Shown in pieces: positions 7,556 through 18,100 of a stretch of 64,000 bases of DNA. Position 1 is the stretch's first letter. Each line of letters begins with the position of its first letter. The notes under the pieces are model-generated. The model did no database searches and was not told the DNA's origin. It saw nothing but the letters and a program-made list of their open reading frames with translations. Source of the stretch: VFMC01 sp963791635 (GTDB lineage: Bacteria; Actinomycetota; Acidimicrobiia; Acidimicrobiales; Ilumatobacteraceae). The stretch lies in the NCBI GenBank assembly GCA_963791635.1, contig CAWBTC010000017.1, forward strand, positions 372,001 through 436,000, read 5' to 3'. Position numbers and translations under genes: made by a program.

Positions 7556-9709
7556 ATGAAGCCCCACCCCTGGTTCGAGTCCCCCACCGGCGTGGTGATC
7601 ATGAGCCACCACGGCCGCGTGAGCAGGAAGGATCGGGCGGGCACCGTCGGCGCGATGGTGGCTGCCTACCGACTCGGCTACCGCTGGTTCCAGATCGATG
7701 TGGTGCCGATCAAGGACGACCTGATCTCGCTGCACGCGGTATTGGGTCGGCGGCCAGGCTTTCGCCGCCTCACGCACGAGCAGGCGAAGGAGGCACTCGG
7801 CTACCCGGTGTCGACGCTGCGCGAGCTGCTCGACCACAGCGAGATGCCGGATGCGCGATGGAACATCGAGGTGAAGTCGCGAACGGCGCTGCCGGCGCTG
7901 ATCAAGGAGCTGAAGCGCTCGATGGCGCTGGACCGTGTGATGGTGTCGGCGCCTGTGCATCCCCGGATCGTGCGCGAGGTGCGAGAGACCTTCGGGGATC
8001 TGGTGGCGGTATCAGCACCCGTGAACCACGGAGGCATCTTCGGGCGGACGTTCACGCTGCCGAAGCTCGACCCCGACGGCATGCAGGTGCACCGATGGTT
8101 CGGCCAGAGGGCTCGCCGCGTCCACGGGAACGGACCGACGCGGGTCCAGTCGTGGACGATCGGCAAGCCGGAGCACCTCGAGGCATGCATTGCCGCCGCG
8201 TGTGATCCCGTGGTGAAGAACAGCGACGTCGAGACCCGCGAGCGGCTCCGGCAGATGGGCAAGTGGCCTGAGCTGGATCGGTCCGAGATGCGTGGCTGGG
8301 GCGCACCTGCGGCGCCCGATCAGGATGCGCGAGTCGCCAGGCGTCCCCCGACACCGGAGCACCCGGCGACCGAACAGGCAGTACCGACAGGTGCGGTGTC
8401 TGATCAAGTGACCGGTCCAACGCCCGATCCATTGCCTCCTGATCGGTTGCCCCCCGATCGGTTGTCGCCCGAGATCGAGGTGCTGATGCTCGGGGGTGGC
8501 GGGTGGCGGGGCGCGTTCGGTTCGATTGGATCGCTCGCGTATCTGGAGTCGACCGGACGGTGGCGTCACGTGCGCCATGTGGTCGGCCTCAGCGGTGGCT
8601 CGTTCGTCGCCGGCGCATTGGGTGCCAAAGGTGTCGACGATGACCAACCCTGGTCGACGCTCGCACGGCTCACCCGCGAGATGGTGGGGCTGAAGTGGCG
8701 GATGCGTGCGGCGATGGCGGGGCTGGTGCTGCCGTTCGCCGTCGTGGCGGCTCTGGTGTGGTGGTGGACCCCGATGTTGCTGTTGGCGCCCACGATCCTG
8801 CTGTACCTGAGTCGCCTGGTGATCAGCATCGGGTGGCGGCGGATGCTGAAGCGACTGTTCGACGATGCCGGGCCGCGTGACGAGGGCAGGCGTCGGTACG
8901 TCGTGTGCGCCACGGGACGGTCCTCGGCGCGGCCGCACTTCTTCGTCACCGGTGACCTCGAGAGGCTCCAGACCGACAGCTCGCGCAAGGGGGAGGATTG
9001 GGGACGCGTCGTTCCCGCCGGCTGGACCTGGACCGATGCCGTGGTGTCGTCGACGGCGCTGCCGTGGGTGAACGGCTATCGCACCGTGACCGACCGGGCC
9101 AAGGGCCGAGCGGGCAAGGGGGAAGTGTTGATCGACGGCGGCGTCGTGGGGATCTTCGGACGGCAGTGGTTCGACCAGGCGCTCCTCGGCACCTCGCCCG
9201 GTGATTCGAAGCGCACGCTGGCGATCGACACGGGCCGCAAGCATCGTACGGGCGGGCGGCTGACCGAGACGATCACGAGCCTGTCGACGGTGGGCCTGCT
9301 CTCACGTTGGGTGCAGATCGCGCTCGACGCATCGTTCCGCAAGGAGATCGAGCGTGCCGATCGGGCAGAGAACGAGGCCACCTCCGGTCGAGTGGTGATG
9401 AACCTCGTGCGCGTGGCGGAGACGGATGTGGGCGATCACCACGACCAGGAGGCTCGGTGGCACGAGGTGGTTCGCCGGCTGGAGCACGGTCGGTGCATCG
9501 TTCGGCGCTTCGGTCTCGTCGGTCTGTCGGAGAGGAACTGCCTCACGACCGTCACCGTCGCAGTCGTCGCCTGCATCGTCGACATCGAGGGGTTCGCTTC
9601 TGCCGAGCACGTGCAGCAGCAACTGCGCGACATCGAGGAACGGCTGCGTGAGATCGGCGCTCACCTCGAAGTCGGTGATGCGCTTGCGGCGATCTGGGAG
9701 GACCTCTGA
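7556..9709 (+). CDS. GDPD-like / patatin-like phospholipase fusion with membrane segments
   Basis: The protein has 717 residues. The N-terminal domain (about 10-240) follows a glycerophosphodiester phosphodiesterase pattern: HHG in place of HRG (18-20), FQID (45-48) in place of the IE.D pair, His60 without the usual Asp, NIEVK (103-107), and WTIGKPEHLEACIAAACDPV near 200-220. A proline-rich linker (265-305) leads to a patatin domain with oxyanion loop GGGGWRG (313-319), nucleophile elbow GLSGG (Ser346) and catalytic DGG (Asp527). Two hydrophobic stretches (385-426) interrupt the patatin domain and should place it at the membrane. The patatin dyad is intact while the GDPD catalytic set is only partly conserved. 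A role in membrane phospholipid turnover is inferred. The gene stands alone after a hairpin-rich spacer. Confidence 0.75.
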   Translation: MKPHPWFESPTGVVIMSHHGRVSRKDRAGTVGAMVAAYRLGYRWFQIDVVPIKDDLISLHAVLGRRPGFRRLTHEQAKEALGYPVSTLRELLDHSEMPDARWNIEVKSRTALPALIKELKRSMALDRVMVSAPVHPRIVREVRETFGDLVAVSAPVNHGGIFGRTFTLPKLDPDGMQVHRWFGQRARRVHGNGPTRVQSWTIGKPEHLEACIAAACDPVVKNSDVETRERLRQMGKWPELDRSEMRGWGAPAAPDQDARVARRPPTPEHPATEQAVPTGAVSDQVTGPTPDPLPPDRLPPDRLSPEIEVLMLGGGGWRGAFGSIGSLAYLESTGRWRHVRHVVGLSGGSFVAGALGAKGVDDDQPWSTLARLTREMVGLKWRMRAAMAGLVLPFAVVAALVWWWTPMLLLAPTILLYLSRLVISIGWRRMLKRLFDDAGPRDEGRRRYVVCATGRSSARPHFFVTGDLERLQTDSSRKGEDWGRVVPAGWTWTDAVVSSTALPWVNGYRTVTDRAKGRAGKGEVLIDGGVVGIFGRQWFDQALLGTSPGDSKRTLAIDTGRKHRTGGRLTETITSLSTVGLLSRWVQIALDASFRKEIERADRAENEATSGRVVMNLVRVAETDVGDHHDQEARWHEVVRRLEHGRCIVRRFGLVGLSERNCLTTVTVAVVACIVDIEGFASAEHVQQQLRDIEERLREIGAHLEVGDALAAIWEDL

Positions 9710-10041
9710 TGGGAGGCGGCCGGTCGAAGTGACGCGACGACCGCATGCGCTCGATCGGATTGACGCGACCTTTAGGTGCCTTTAGGTGGAGTGGGCCGCC
9801 CGGAGTGCAGCATCGAGATCGAAGTCGGCTGGTTCCCTGCGGCGAAACCATCCGCTCGAGCGACGCCCAGCGTGGCCGTCACAGCCACGCAAAGAGCAGA
9901 TCTTTACCAAATCCTTCATGTTCGACGCGGTTCCGGGCGATAGATGCTTGAGAGTCTTGCCGCCACACGGGCGGCAGAGAATCCTGCCGATGCCCTCGCG
10001 AGCGAGGGCGAACGGGTCGGCGCAGACCGGGGAACGGGACA
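9710..10041. other. Intergenic leader of the DUF11 gene with three hairpins
   Basis: No gene is seen in these 332 bases. A direct repeat cctttaggtg occurs twice near 9770-9789. Three short hairpins are visible: GCGTGGC/GCCACGC (9869-9889), GCCGCC/GGCGGC (9959-9975) and GCCCTCG/CGAGGGC (9992-10009). GGAACGGGA just before ATG 10042 is the likely ribosome binding site. I looked for a c-di-GMP-I riboswitch because ACGCAAAG is present, but the rest of that consensus is absent. Confidence 0.4.
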
Positions 10042-13000
10042 ATGAAGAGCGGAGCAGCGGTGAACGACGTGCACACGAGGGCGAATGTGGGCGTCTCCAC
10101 CGTTCGGCGGTGGGCCGGCATCGTGGCAGTCGCTCTGATCTCGGCGGGTTCCGTCGCCGCGCTCCCGGTATCGCAGGCGCAAGCGGCCGCGCCGGTCCTG
10201 ACCGTGACGCCTTTGACCTGGAACGTGATCGGCCTCGACAGCAACACGCCTGCTACGGGGCCTCACCGGTTCCCGGTCGGGGCACGCGTGTGCAGTGACG
10301 TCGGCGGCGCAACTGCCAGCAACGTCTCGGCGGTGTTCTCCTGGGACTCGGCGAACTCGTTCGTCAACCTGCGACCTGGGTCGCTGAGCACGATCGTGCT
10401 CGGCTCGATCCCTGCCGGAACGTGCGTGGACGCGTATTTCGAGGTGGAGGTGACGAAGACCGCCGCCGCCTTCGACACGACTCGCCGCTACCACGTCACC
10501 GCTACGGACGCAGGTTCCGGTGTCAGCGCCGCCTCACCGCAGCCCAGGGAGATGTACGTCGAGCACCTCATTTCCCAGAACCGCAACGGTGTGACCGCCG
10601 TGAAGTTGAACGGTACGACAATCCCTGCTGGTGGCACCATGAATCTCGTCGTGGGCAACACGTACACCATCGAACTGGACGGATACACCGCAACCCAGGG
10701 CTACAACCAGCTTGAGGCGTTCATCAACTTCCCGAACACGATCTTCCGCACGGTGGCAGTCACGAGCACGTTCACGGCCGACACCTCGCCGAACCTGTCC
10801 TCACCGCTGGACAAGCTGTACTCCGACGTGTGCCTCTGGGACAACGACCCCAACAGCCCCAACTACCGCTCGTGCATCGGCGATGACGGCAAGGCCGGCG
10901 GCACGGTCACCACCACCTACACGGTGACGATCCTGAGCGGTGCCGGCACCAGCGAGAACCTCAACAACCTGCTGTACGACTTCTCCGGCAGCAGCTACCA
11001 CTACAACGCCGACTACTCGATCGGTGGCGTGATCGCACAGATCGTCAGCCCGGCCTCGGTCACGATCTCGAAGGCGTTCGTACCGAAGGCAATCGCGCCC
11101 GGTGACACCTCAACGCTGAATCTCAAGCTCGCCAACCCCACCGGCGACACGTTCACCGGCGTCAACTTCACCGACCCACTGCCGGCGGGTGTATCCGTGG
11201 CCAGCACGCCGGCGACCAGCTACAGCGGATGCGGTGCGGGCGCGTTCTCGCCGGCACCCGTCGGCGGTGCCACCTCCCTCGCGTTCGCCAACGGCACCCT
11301 GCTGCCCAACAGCGTGTGCACCATCACGGTCAAGGTCACCGCACCGGCGGGCGTCTACCCCAACACCACCGGCCACCTGTTCATCAACTCGTCGGTAGAC
11401 ACCGGCAACTTCGCGCAGGACACGTTGACCGCGTCCAGCGCCCCGGCGTGCATCGCCGGTCAGACACTCGCGGCATGGACCGTTCCGACCGGCACCGTCG
11501 CCAACCCCCCTGACATCCTCGGCGGCCTGCCCACGACCAAGGCAGCGAACGTGGCGACGGCGTTGGCAGTGGCCAACGTGCCGGCGAACACTGCGATCAT
11601 CACCGGCAGCGGACACGGCGACACCACGTCCTGGCGGACGTACGGCTACAAGAACGCCGGTCAGGACGTCCAGTTCCAAGTGGACACGAGCGCCTACACC
11701 GGCGTGTCGATGAGCTTCTGGGTCGCGAGCCCGGGCGGAGCGAACGGGCCGAACAGCCTGCTTGCCTCCTACAGCACGGGCGGGGCGTTCACGGCGCTGC
11801 CGACGAACCTGTTGCCGGGTGCGGCGTTCACCCAGGTCACCGTTGACTTCACGGGGCTGACCAGCACCACCGGTGTGACCACCTTTCGCCTGACCGCGAC
11901 CGGTGCCAACAACGACAACATCGGCGCCAACCTCGACTACGACGACATCAGCTTCACCGGCTGTGGCGTGCCGGCACCGGCACCCACCATCGCCAAGTCT
12001 TTCTCGCCGACATCGATCGTGAAGGACGCTACGTCCACGCTGACGTTCACCATTGCCAACACCGCGCCGGGCAACCAGTCGATCACCGGCGTCACGTTCT
12101 CCGATGTCCTGCCTGCGGGTCTGTCGATCCTCGACTCGACGGCGACGAGGTGCACCGTCGGCACACTCACGACGACCGCCGCCACTGGGACGATCACACT
12201 GACCGGCGGCACCATCGCAGCCGGGGCCACCTGCACGTTCAACGTCACCGTGACCGGTACTACCGCCGGGAACTACGACAACGTCACCGGGTTCATCGCG
12301 TCGACGGAGAGCGGCGTCACCACCAACTACGCGACCGACTCGCTGCTGGTGGTCGCGCCGTCGGTGATCGCGAAGTCGTTCTCCCCGTCCGCGATCCTGA
12401 CGGGCGCGAACAGCACATTGGCATTCGTGCTCACCAATCCGAACCAGCAATCGGCACTCAGTGGCCTGCAGTTCACCGATACCTTGCCGGCCGGTGTCAC
12501 CGTCGCGACCACTGGTCCCACCGCGATCTGCGGTGGCTCGCTGACCACCACTGCGCCTGCTGCGATCTCGTTCATCGGCGGCACGCTGGCCGCAGCAGCC
12601 AACTGCACGTTCAGCGTCGCGACCACCGGCGCGACCACCGGTACCAAGCTGAACACGACCAGCGCAATCTCGTCTACAGAGGGCGGCGCCGGTAACAGTG
12701 CGCAGGCGACCCTGCTCGTGAACGATCCGTTCGTCGAGATCGACCTCAACAAGCAGGTCTCGGCCGACAACGTGAACTGGTTCAAGTTCGTGGGCGTCCC
12801 CGTGGGCGATGCCGTCTCCTACCGCTTCTCGATCTACAACGGCGGCCAGGTGCCCTTCACCGCCGTCTCGGTCGTCGACCCGACCCTCGCTGGCGGTCCG
12901 TTGGACCCTGTCACCTGTAGCTTCGCGACGCCGCTCGCCCCTGGCGCCACCACCTCCTGCGTGACGGGACCGGTCGCGTCGGTGCTGGGCCTGCACCCGA

Positions 13001-14943
13001 ACACCGCTACCGCGTCCGGCACGTATGCGAGCGGCACTGCGTTGTCGGAGCCGTCCATCGCAACCTACGCGACGCCCGGTTTGAGCATCGTCAAGAGCGC
13101 TGCGGAGTCGAACTTCGTCGCTGCGGGCGATGTCCTCCACTACAGCTACCTGGTCACGAACAGCGGGTTCACCCCGCTGCTGGGGCCGGTCACCGTTGCC
13201 GATGACAAGTCGGCCGACGAGACCTGCCCCGCCGTCGCCACGGTCGGCGACCTCGACAACTACCTGGATGCCGGCGAGAGCATCACCTGCACCGCCACCT
13301 ACACGGTGCAGCCCGGCGATGTGTCCGGCGCGTCGGTCACCAACACTGCTCACGCCACAGCCGACGGGGTCACGTCGCCGGATGATTCTGTCACCGTTCC
13401 TCTGCCTGTTACGGCCTCGGGCGCTCCTCCGGCCGGCCCGCCCGTCACCGACACCGATTCGGTGACCGTCACCGCGACACAGTCATCGTCGATCACGGTC
13501 GTGAAGACTGCCCTGCCGACTGTGGTGTCGGCCGTGGGTGACAACATTGCTTACAGCTTTCTGGTGACCAACACCGGCAGTGTCACGCTCACCTCTGTTG
13601 GCGTCAGTGACCCGTTGGTAGGTCTGTCGGTGATCTCTTGTCCTGGCACCGTGCTCGCACCTGCTGCTTCGATGACTTGCACCGCGTCGTATTCGGTGAC
13701 CCAAGCGAACCTCAACTTCGGTTCGATCAGCAACACCGCCACGGTCTCGGGCGCTCCTCCGGCCGGCCCGCCCGTCACCGACACCGATTCGGTGACCGTC
13801 ACCGCGACACAGTCATCGTCGATCACGGTCGTGAAGACTGCCCTGCCGACTGTGGTGTCGGCCGTGGGTGACAACATTGCTTACAGCTTTCTGGTGACCA
13901 ACACCGGCAGTGTCACGCTCACCTCTGTTGGCGTCAGTGACCCGTTGGTAGGTCTGTCGGTGATCTCTTGTCCTGGCACCGTGCTCGCACCTGCTGCTTC
14001 GATGACTTGCACAGCGTCGTATTCGGTCACCCAAGCGAACCTCAACTTCGGTTCGATCAGCAACACCGCCACGGTCTCGGGCGCTCCTCCGGCCGGCCCG
14101 CCCGTCACCGACACCGATTCGGTGACCGTCACCGCGACGACAACACCGCAACTCAGCGTCGTGAAGTCGACGAGTTCGACCTCCTACAACGCAGTGGGTC
14201 AGGTCCTCGATTTCACGCTCACGATCACGAACACGGGCGACGTCACACTGTCGAACGTGTTCGTCAGCGACGCCTCAGCGGCCGTCGGGGTGTGCACCCC
14301 GACTCTGCCGACGACCATGGCACCCGGTGACGTGAGCGTGTGCAGCGCCGCCCACGCGGTCACCCAGAGCGACATCGATCATGGCAGCTACGACAACGTC
14401 GCCATGGCTTCCGGCACTCCGCCGGGTGGCCAGCCGTTCACGGTCGGGAGCAACGCAGTCACTGTGCCCGCGATCCAGAACGCAGCGGTCGCGGTCGTCA
14501 AGGCGACGAACGTTTCGAGGTTCTCGTCGGTCGGTCAGCAGATCGCATACACCATCACTGCGACGAACGTCGGCAACGTCACGATCACCGGTGTGACGAT
14601 CATCGACCCCAACGTGGAGATGGGCCTGTGTGCCCCGATCGCGCCCACAACGCTCGCGCCCGGCGGGTCCGTCACCTGTGCTGCCGTGCACACCGTGACC
14701 CAAGCCGATCTCGACGCCGGCAGGATCGTCAACACCGCCCGCGTCGAGGGCGACGCCGGGCTGATCCCGCTCATCCGTGCCTCGAACACGATCACCGTCG
14801 TGCGCACCATCCCGGTGCTGCCCGTGACCGGCGGCGACAGCTCGCTGCTGCTGACCTGGGCCAACTGGTTCGCCGCCGCAGGTGGCGTGGCACTGCTGGC
14901 ATCGATGCGCCGTCGCCGGGTCCGGAGCAACTCTTCGCACTGA
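10042..14943 (+). CDS. Large DUF11-repeat cell-wall protein with LPxTG-type signal
   Basis: This 1,633-residue exported protein has an extended signal peptide (a hydrophobic stretch around residues 27-50 ending AQAAA). About ten DUF11-like beta-sandwich repeats follow, recognisable by VKS/VVK starts and xxTNTGxxTL strands. The first set is marked by K-A/S-F-x-P-x-x-I openings, and a domain around residues 480-650 resembles a jelly-roll module. The C-terminus has LPVTGG (near 1593), a hydrophobic segment and an RRRR tail, the classical sortase sorting signal. No sortase gene is in the window. It is probably a stalk or adhesin attached to the cell wall. Two consecutive repeats are almost identical in DNA (see the repeat entry), indicating a recent internal duplication. 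Confidence 0.8.
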   Translation: MKSGAAVNDVHTRANVGVSTVRRWAGIVAVALISAGSVAALPVSQAQAAAPVLTVTPLTWNVIGLDSNTPATGPHRFPVGARVCSDVGGATASNVSAVFSWDSANSFVNLRPGSLSTIVLGSIPAGTCVDAYFEVEVTKTAAAFDTTRRYHVTATDAGSGVSAASPQPREMYVEHLISQNRNGVTAVKLNGTTIPAGGTMNLVVGNTYTIELDGYTATQGYNQLEAFINFPNTIFRTVAVTSTFTADTSPNLSSPLDKLYSDVCLWDNDPNSPNYRSCIGDDGKAGGTVTTTYTVTILSGAGTSENLNNLLYDFSGSSYHYNADYSIGGVIAQIVSPASVTISKAFVPKAIAPGDTSTLNLKLANPTGDTFTGVNFTDPLPAGVSVASTPATSYSGCGAGAFSPAPVGGATSLAFANGTLLPNSVCTITVKVTAPAGVYPNTTGHLFINSSVDTGNFAQDTLTASSAPACIAGQTLAAWTVPTGTVANPPDILGGLPTTKAANVATALAVANVPANTAIITGSGHGDTTSWRTYGYKNAGQDVQFQVDTSAYTGVSMSFWVASPGGANGPNSLLASYSTGGAFTALPTNLLPGAAFTQVTVDFTGLTSTTGVTTFRLTATGANNDNIGANLDYDDISFTGCGVPAPAPTIAKSFSPTSIVKDATSTLTFTIANTAPGNQSITGVTFSDVLPAGLSILDSTATRCTVGTLTTTAATGTITLTGGTIAAGATCTFNVTVTGTTAGNYDNVTGFIASTESGVTTNYATDSLLVVAPSVIAKSFSPSAILTGANSTLAFVLTNPNQQSALSGLQFTDTLPAGVTVATTGPTAICGGSLTTTAPAAISFIGGTLAAAANCTFSVATTGATTGTKLNTTSAISSTEGGAGNSAQATLLVNDPFVEIDLNKQVSADNVNWFKFVGVPVGDAVSYRFSIYNGGQVPFTAVSVVDPTLAGGPLDPVTCSFATPLAPGATTSCVTGPVASVLGLHPNTATASGTYASGTALSEPSIATYATPGLSIVKSAAESNFVAAGDVLHYSYLVTNSGFTPLLGPVTVADDKSADETCPAVATVGDLDNYLDAGESITCTATYTVQPGDVSGASVTNTAHATADGVTSPDDSVTVPLPVTASGAPPAGPPVTDTDSVTVTATQSSSITVVKTALPTVVSAVGDNIAYSFLVTNTGSVTLTSVGVSDPLVGLSVISCPGTVLAPAASMTCTASYSVTQANLNFGSISNTATVSGAPPAGPPVTDTDSVTVTATQSSSITVVKTALPTVVSAVGDNIAYSFLVTNTGSVTLTSVGVSDPLVGLSVISCPGTVLAPAASMTCTASYSVTQANLNFGSISNTATVSGAPPAGPPVTDTDSVTVTATTTPQLSVVKSTSSTSYNAVGQVLDFTLTITNTGDVTLSNVFVSDASAAVGVCTPTLPTTMAPGDVSVCSAAHAVTQSDIDHGSYDNVAMASGTPPGGQPFTVGSNAVTVPAIQNAAVAVVKATNVSRFSSVGQQIAYTITATNVGNVTITGVTIIDPNVEMGLCAPIAPTTLAPGGSVTCAAVHTVTQADLDAGRIVNTARVEGDAGLIPLIRASNTITVVRTIPVLPVTGGDSSLLLTWANWFAAAGGVALLASMRRRRVRSNSSH
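13421..14139 (+). repeat. 330-bp intragenic tandem duplication
   Basis: Bases 13421-13750 and 13751-14080 are the same 330-bp sequence with two mismatches that I could find (in the codons at about 13683/14013 and 13698/14028). A third partial copy begins at 14081 and ends near 14139. Each unit encodes 110 residues, exactly one DUF11-like repeat, so copy number can change without breaking the frame. Confidence 0.9.
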
Positions 14944-15063
14944 GCACGGCCGGCAGCGGCCGACCGAGACGGTCGGGTTCCAAGCGGCGATCCGCGGTCT
15001 CCTGGACCCGATCCGAGCCGCCATGCCAGCACCAAGTCTCGCCGGAGCCACGCCGGAACATCA

Positions 15064-15183
15064 CCATTGACCATCGCGTCCGACAAGAACAAAGCCGTCC
15101 TCGCCCGCCACGTCCGCAACCGGCGCCTCTACGACGCCATCGACCAAGCGGCGTTCTGCGGCTCACCCAAAGCGGTCTGCTGC
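15064..15183 (+). pseudogene. Relic resembling the C-terminus of an IS110-family transposase
   Basis: In the frame containing TTG 15067 the sequence reads ...KNKAVLARHVRNRRLYDAIDQAAFC..., which matches the late part of IS110-type transposases (V-x-A-R-H-V-R-N-x-R-L-x-D-A-x-D-Q-W-A-F). The invariant Trp is replaced by Ala. The catalytic N-terminal DEDD domain and the rest of the element are missing, and no inverted or direct ends are evident. It sits between the DUF11 gene and the AfsR-like gene and marks a past insertion. Confidence 0.5.
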
Positions 15184-15192
15184 GCGTTCGGG

Positions 15193-18100
15193 TCAGACGA
15201 TCGGGAGATCGTCGAGCACCGGCCGCCACAGGTGAGCGGCGTCGAGCTGCGTCACCATCTTGCGCGCCGTGATCAGGTGGGCCTGGGTTCGCTCCCGATC
15301 GCCCAACGTGGCGGCCAGCAGGGCGAGTCCTCCGTCCACCGGCCCGTGCGTGCTGATCCCGTTCCAGGTCATCTGGCCGGCATAGGGCGAGAGCCGCTCA
15401 TAGAGGGTCTCGGCAAGATCGACGTCGGCGGCATGCCACACGGGCGCACAGATCATCGTCGTGAGGGCGGTCCAGGTGGTGTCCTCCACCAGGTCGAGCT
15501 TGCGTTCCCGCAGCAGGTCGAGCAGTTCGCGTACCGCGTGATGGTCGTCGCGCGCGTCGGCGACGACGCAGGCGAGCGCCCGCCACGAGGTGAACTCGGG
15601 CTGCGCTTGCACTCGTCCCATGACGAGGTCCCACATCTCGCCGAGTCTGCCCTGGGTCTCGCGAATGGGGATCAGGAGCGCGGCGAGGATCGAGATCGAC
15701 CACGTTTGCGAGTAGCTCTCCAGTGACGTCTCGAAGGCCTCGATCGCGAAGCGCTCGGCAGCTTCGAGGTCGCCGCGCAAGAACGCGTGCGCTGACTCGG
15801 CTTGCAGCAGGCCGCGGTCGCGGGCGCGACGACGGACCTTCGGGGTCAGCTCGCGCATGCGCTCCATGCTGGCATCGACCAGGACCGGGTCGGCGGTGAC
15901 CAAACCGAGGCCGAAGTGCACCCATGCGGCTTCCCACTGGGCCTCGACGTCGTCGAGTTTGGCGAGGTGCTCCGCGGCGTGCCACCGCAGCGGCAGATCG
16001 TCGGGGTGGGCGAGGCCGAGGTGGGAGTTCATCAGCACCGAGCGGATGAGGTGCTCGCTCTCGCTGCGGAGGGCGACGTCACGGGCTTCGAGGTAGAGGC
16101 TGCGTCCGAGCGCCGAGTCCTCCGACGACACCATCAGCGTCGCTGCGCCGGAGAGCAGTTCGGCGCGGGCATGGTCGGTGAGATCGAGGGTGAGCGCGTA
16201 CTCGAGGTGGCGGCGGGCTCGTTCGTCGACACCGCCCGCAACCGTCGTGAAGCCATGCAGACAGAGCTCGGTGACGGTGCGCACGAGGAGGTCGTCGGCT
16301 TCGTACTCGCCGGCCAGTTCGGCGGCTCGCAGCAGTTCGATGTCGCTCGCGGGGAGGTTGCTGCGGCGCAGACTGGTACCGAGCAGGTGGCGCAGCTCGG
16401 CCTCGACCAGCTGGCCGGTCATGTTGAAGCGCGCCACCACGTCGAGGCCGCGACGCGCCCACTCGATGGTGCTGCCCCACTCGAACATCCCAGCCTGTTC
16501 CTCGGCGGCGTCGCAGCAGGCGCGGGCGGCGCGAATCGGGTCGATCTCTGCCGCAGCGAATGCCTGCGGCGCGATCGCGACCGGACTCATCTGGCAGGTC
16601 TGCAACGCACGGCACAGCTCGTCGTGCCACGACACGCGTGAGCCCATCGGCACCATCGCTGCGAGCGCGTCGGCGACCAGGCCGTGCACGAACTGACCGG
16701 TCTGCGGGCCGTGTTCGGCGACCCCTGACGCCGCCAGGTCGGTGAGCTGGGCGCCCAATGAGGGCCCGTGCTGGAGCTGGATCAGGCCGTCCTCCTCGGC
16801 GGTGATCAGCTGCTCGCCCGCGCGCCGGCGCAGCAGACGCAGGGGCGCTATCGGGAACGACTGGCCGAGCAGCGCCGCCAGCTGGAGCAGCTCGCGGGCG
16901 CTGCGGGCGAGTCCCGCAGTTCGTTCGGTGACGGCGGCCTGCAGGGTGAGCGGCACGTCGGTACCCAGCTCGCCACGGCTGATCACGTCGAGCAGCAGCC
17001 CGAGGAACAGCGGGTTGCCGCCGGTCTGATGGAGAAGGCTCTCGCTCAGCTGGTCGTTCGCGCGAAGCGGCAGCGTCTGGCGCAAGAGCTCGTCGACTTC
17101 GCTTGCGTCGAACGGCGGCAGCTCGAACACGGCGATGCCGGGGGAGTCCGCGATCGTCGGATGCGGGGGCGGCCGAGAGGTGAGCATCAAATGAATGCCG
17201 TGGCGATCGAACAGTGATTCGATCACCTCGGCCGAGCTGGCGTCGAGCCAGTTCGCATCCTCCACGATCAGCACGGCTCCAGTGCCGATGAGCGCCATCT
17301 CGAGAAGGTCGGTGAGGCCGGTGAGGAGCTCATCGCGAGTGGTGGGCGGCACCGATGCCGCAACCGGATCGCCGATGATCCGGGTGGCCGCGTTCATGAG
17401 TCGCTTCGAACGGAGTGCGCGGGCAGTGCTCTGCGGCAGCACCTCGCCGAGTTCTTCGATGATCATCGCGATCGCCTGCATCGGGCGGAACGGGTCCTCC
17501 AACGCGGTGGCGCGCACGACAGGCACTCGTTTGGCATCGAGGCGTTGGCCGATGAGGCGGGTGAGTGTGGTCTTGCCCACGCCAGGATCGCCCAACAGCA
17601 GCACCGGCTTGGTGGCGAGTGCGTTCACGATGCGTTCCACCCACTCGTTGCGAGGCAGGAGCGTGGTGATCGCCGACGGCATCGTGAGCCGGTCGATCGG
17701 GGGTGGCACGATCGGGTTGCCGATCTCGTGGCGCAGGATCTGCGACTCCATCTCGGCCACCTCCGGAGCGATGACCGCACCGATGTCGGCGAGTGCTTCG
17801 CTGTGGGCGCGGATGACACGGACGGCCTCCACGTGGCGAGTCGCGAGCGTGTAGAGCTTGGCGAGTCGCATTGCCACATCGCCACGAGTGGCATCGTCGG
17901 CGAACATCTGCTCGAGCAGCGCGACCGAGGTGGTGCCGGTGTGGCTGGCGGCCTCGGCGTCGGCGAGGGCCATCACGACCTCGTCGCGCAGTGCGAGCAG
18001 CCGCCATCCGGCGGGGTCGACGAGCGGGCAGTCGACGTTCACGAAGGGGAGCTGCCCGCGCCACTGGGCGAGGGCGAGCGAGTACTGGCGGGCAGCGTCG

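Noticed and set aside
9865..9960. c-di-GMP-I (GEMM) riboswitch upstream of the DUF11 gene
   Set aside because: Only the ACGCAAAG string fits. The second stem and the GGTTACCG-type region are missing.
11110..13353. 747-residue minus-strand frame opposite the DUF11 gene
   Set aside because: Low-complexity, Arg/Gly-rich, no start context. The plus-strand protein explains the DNA.
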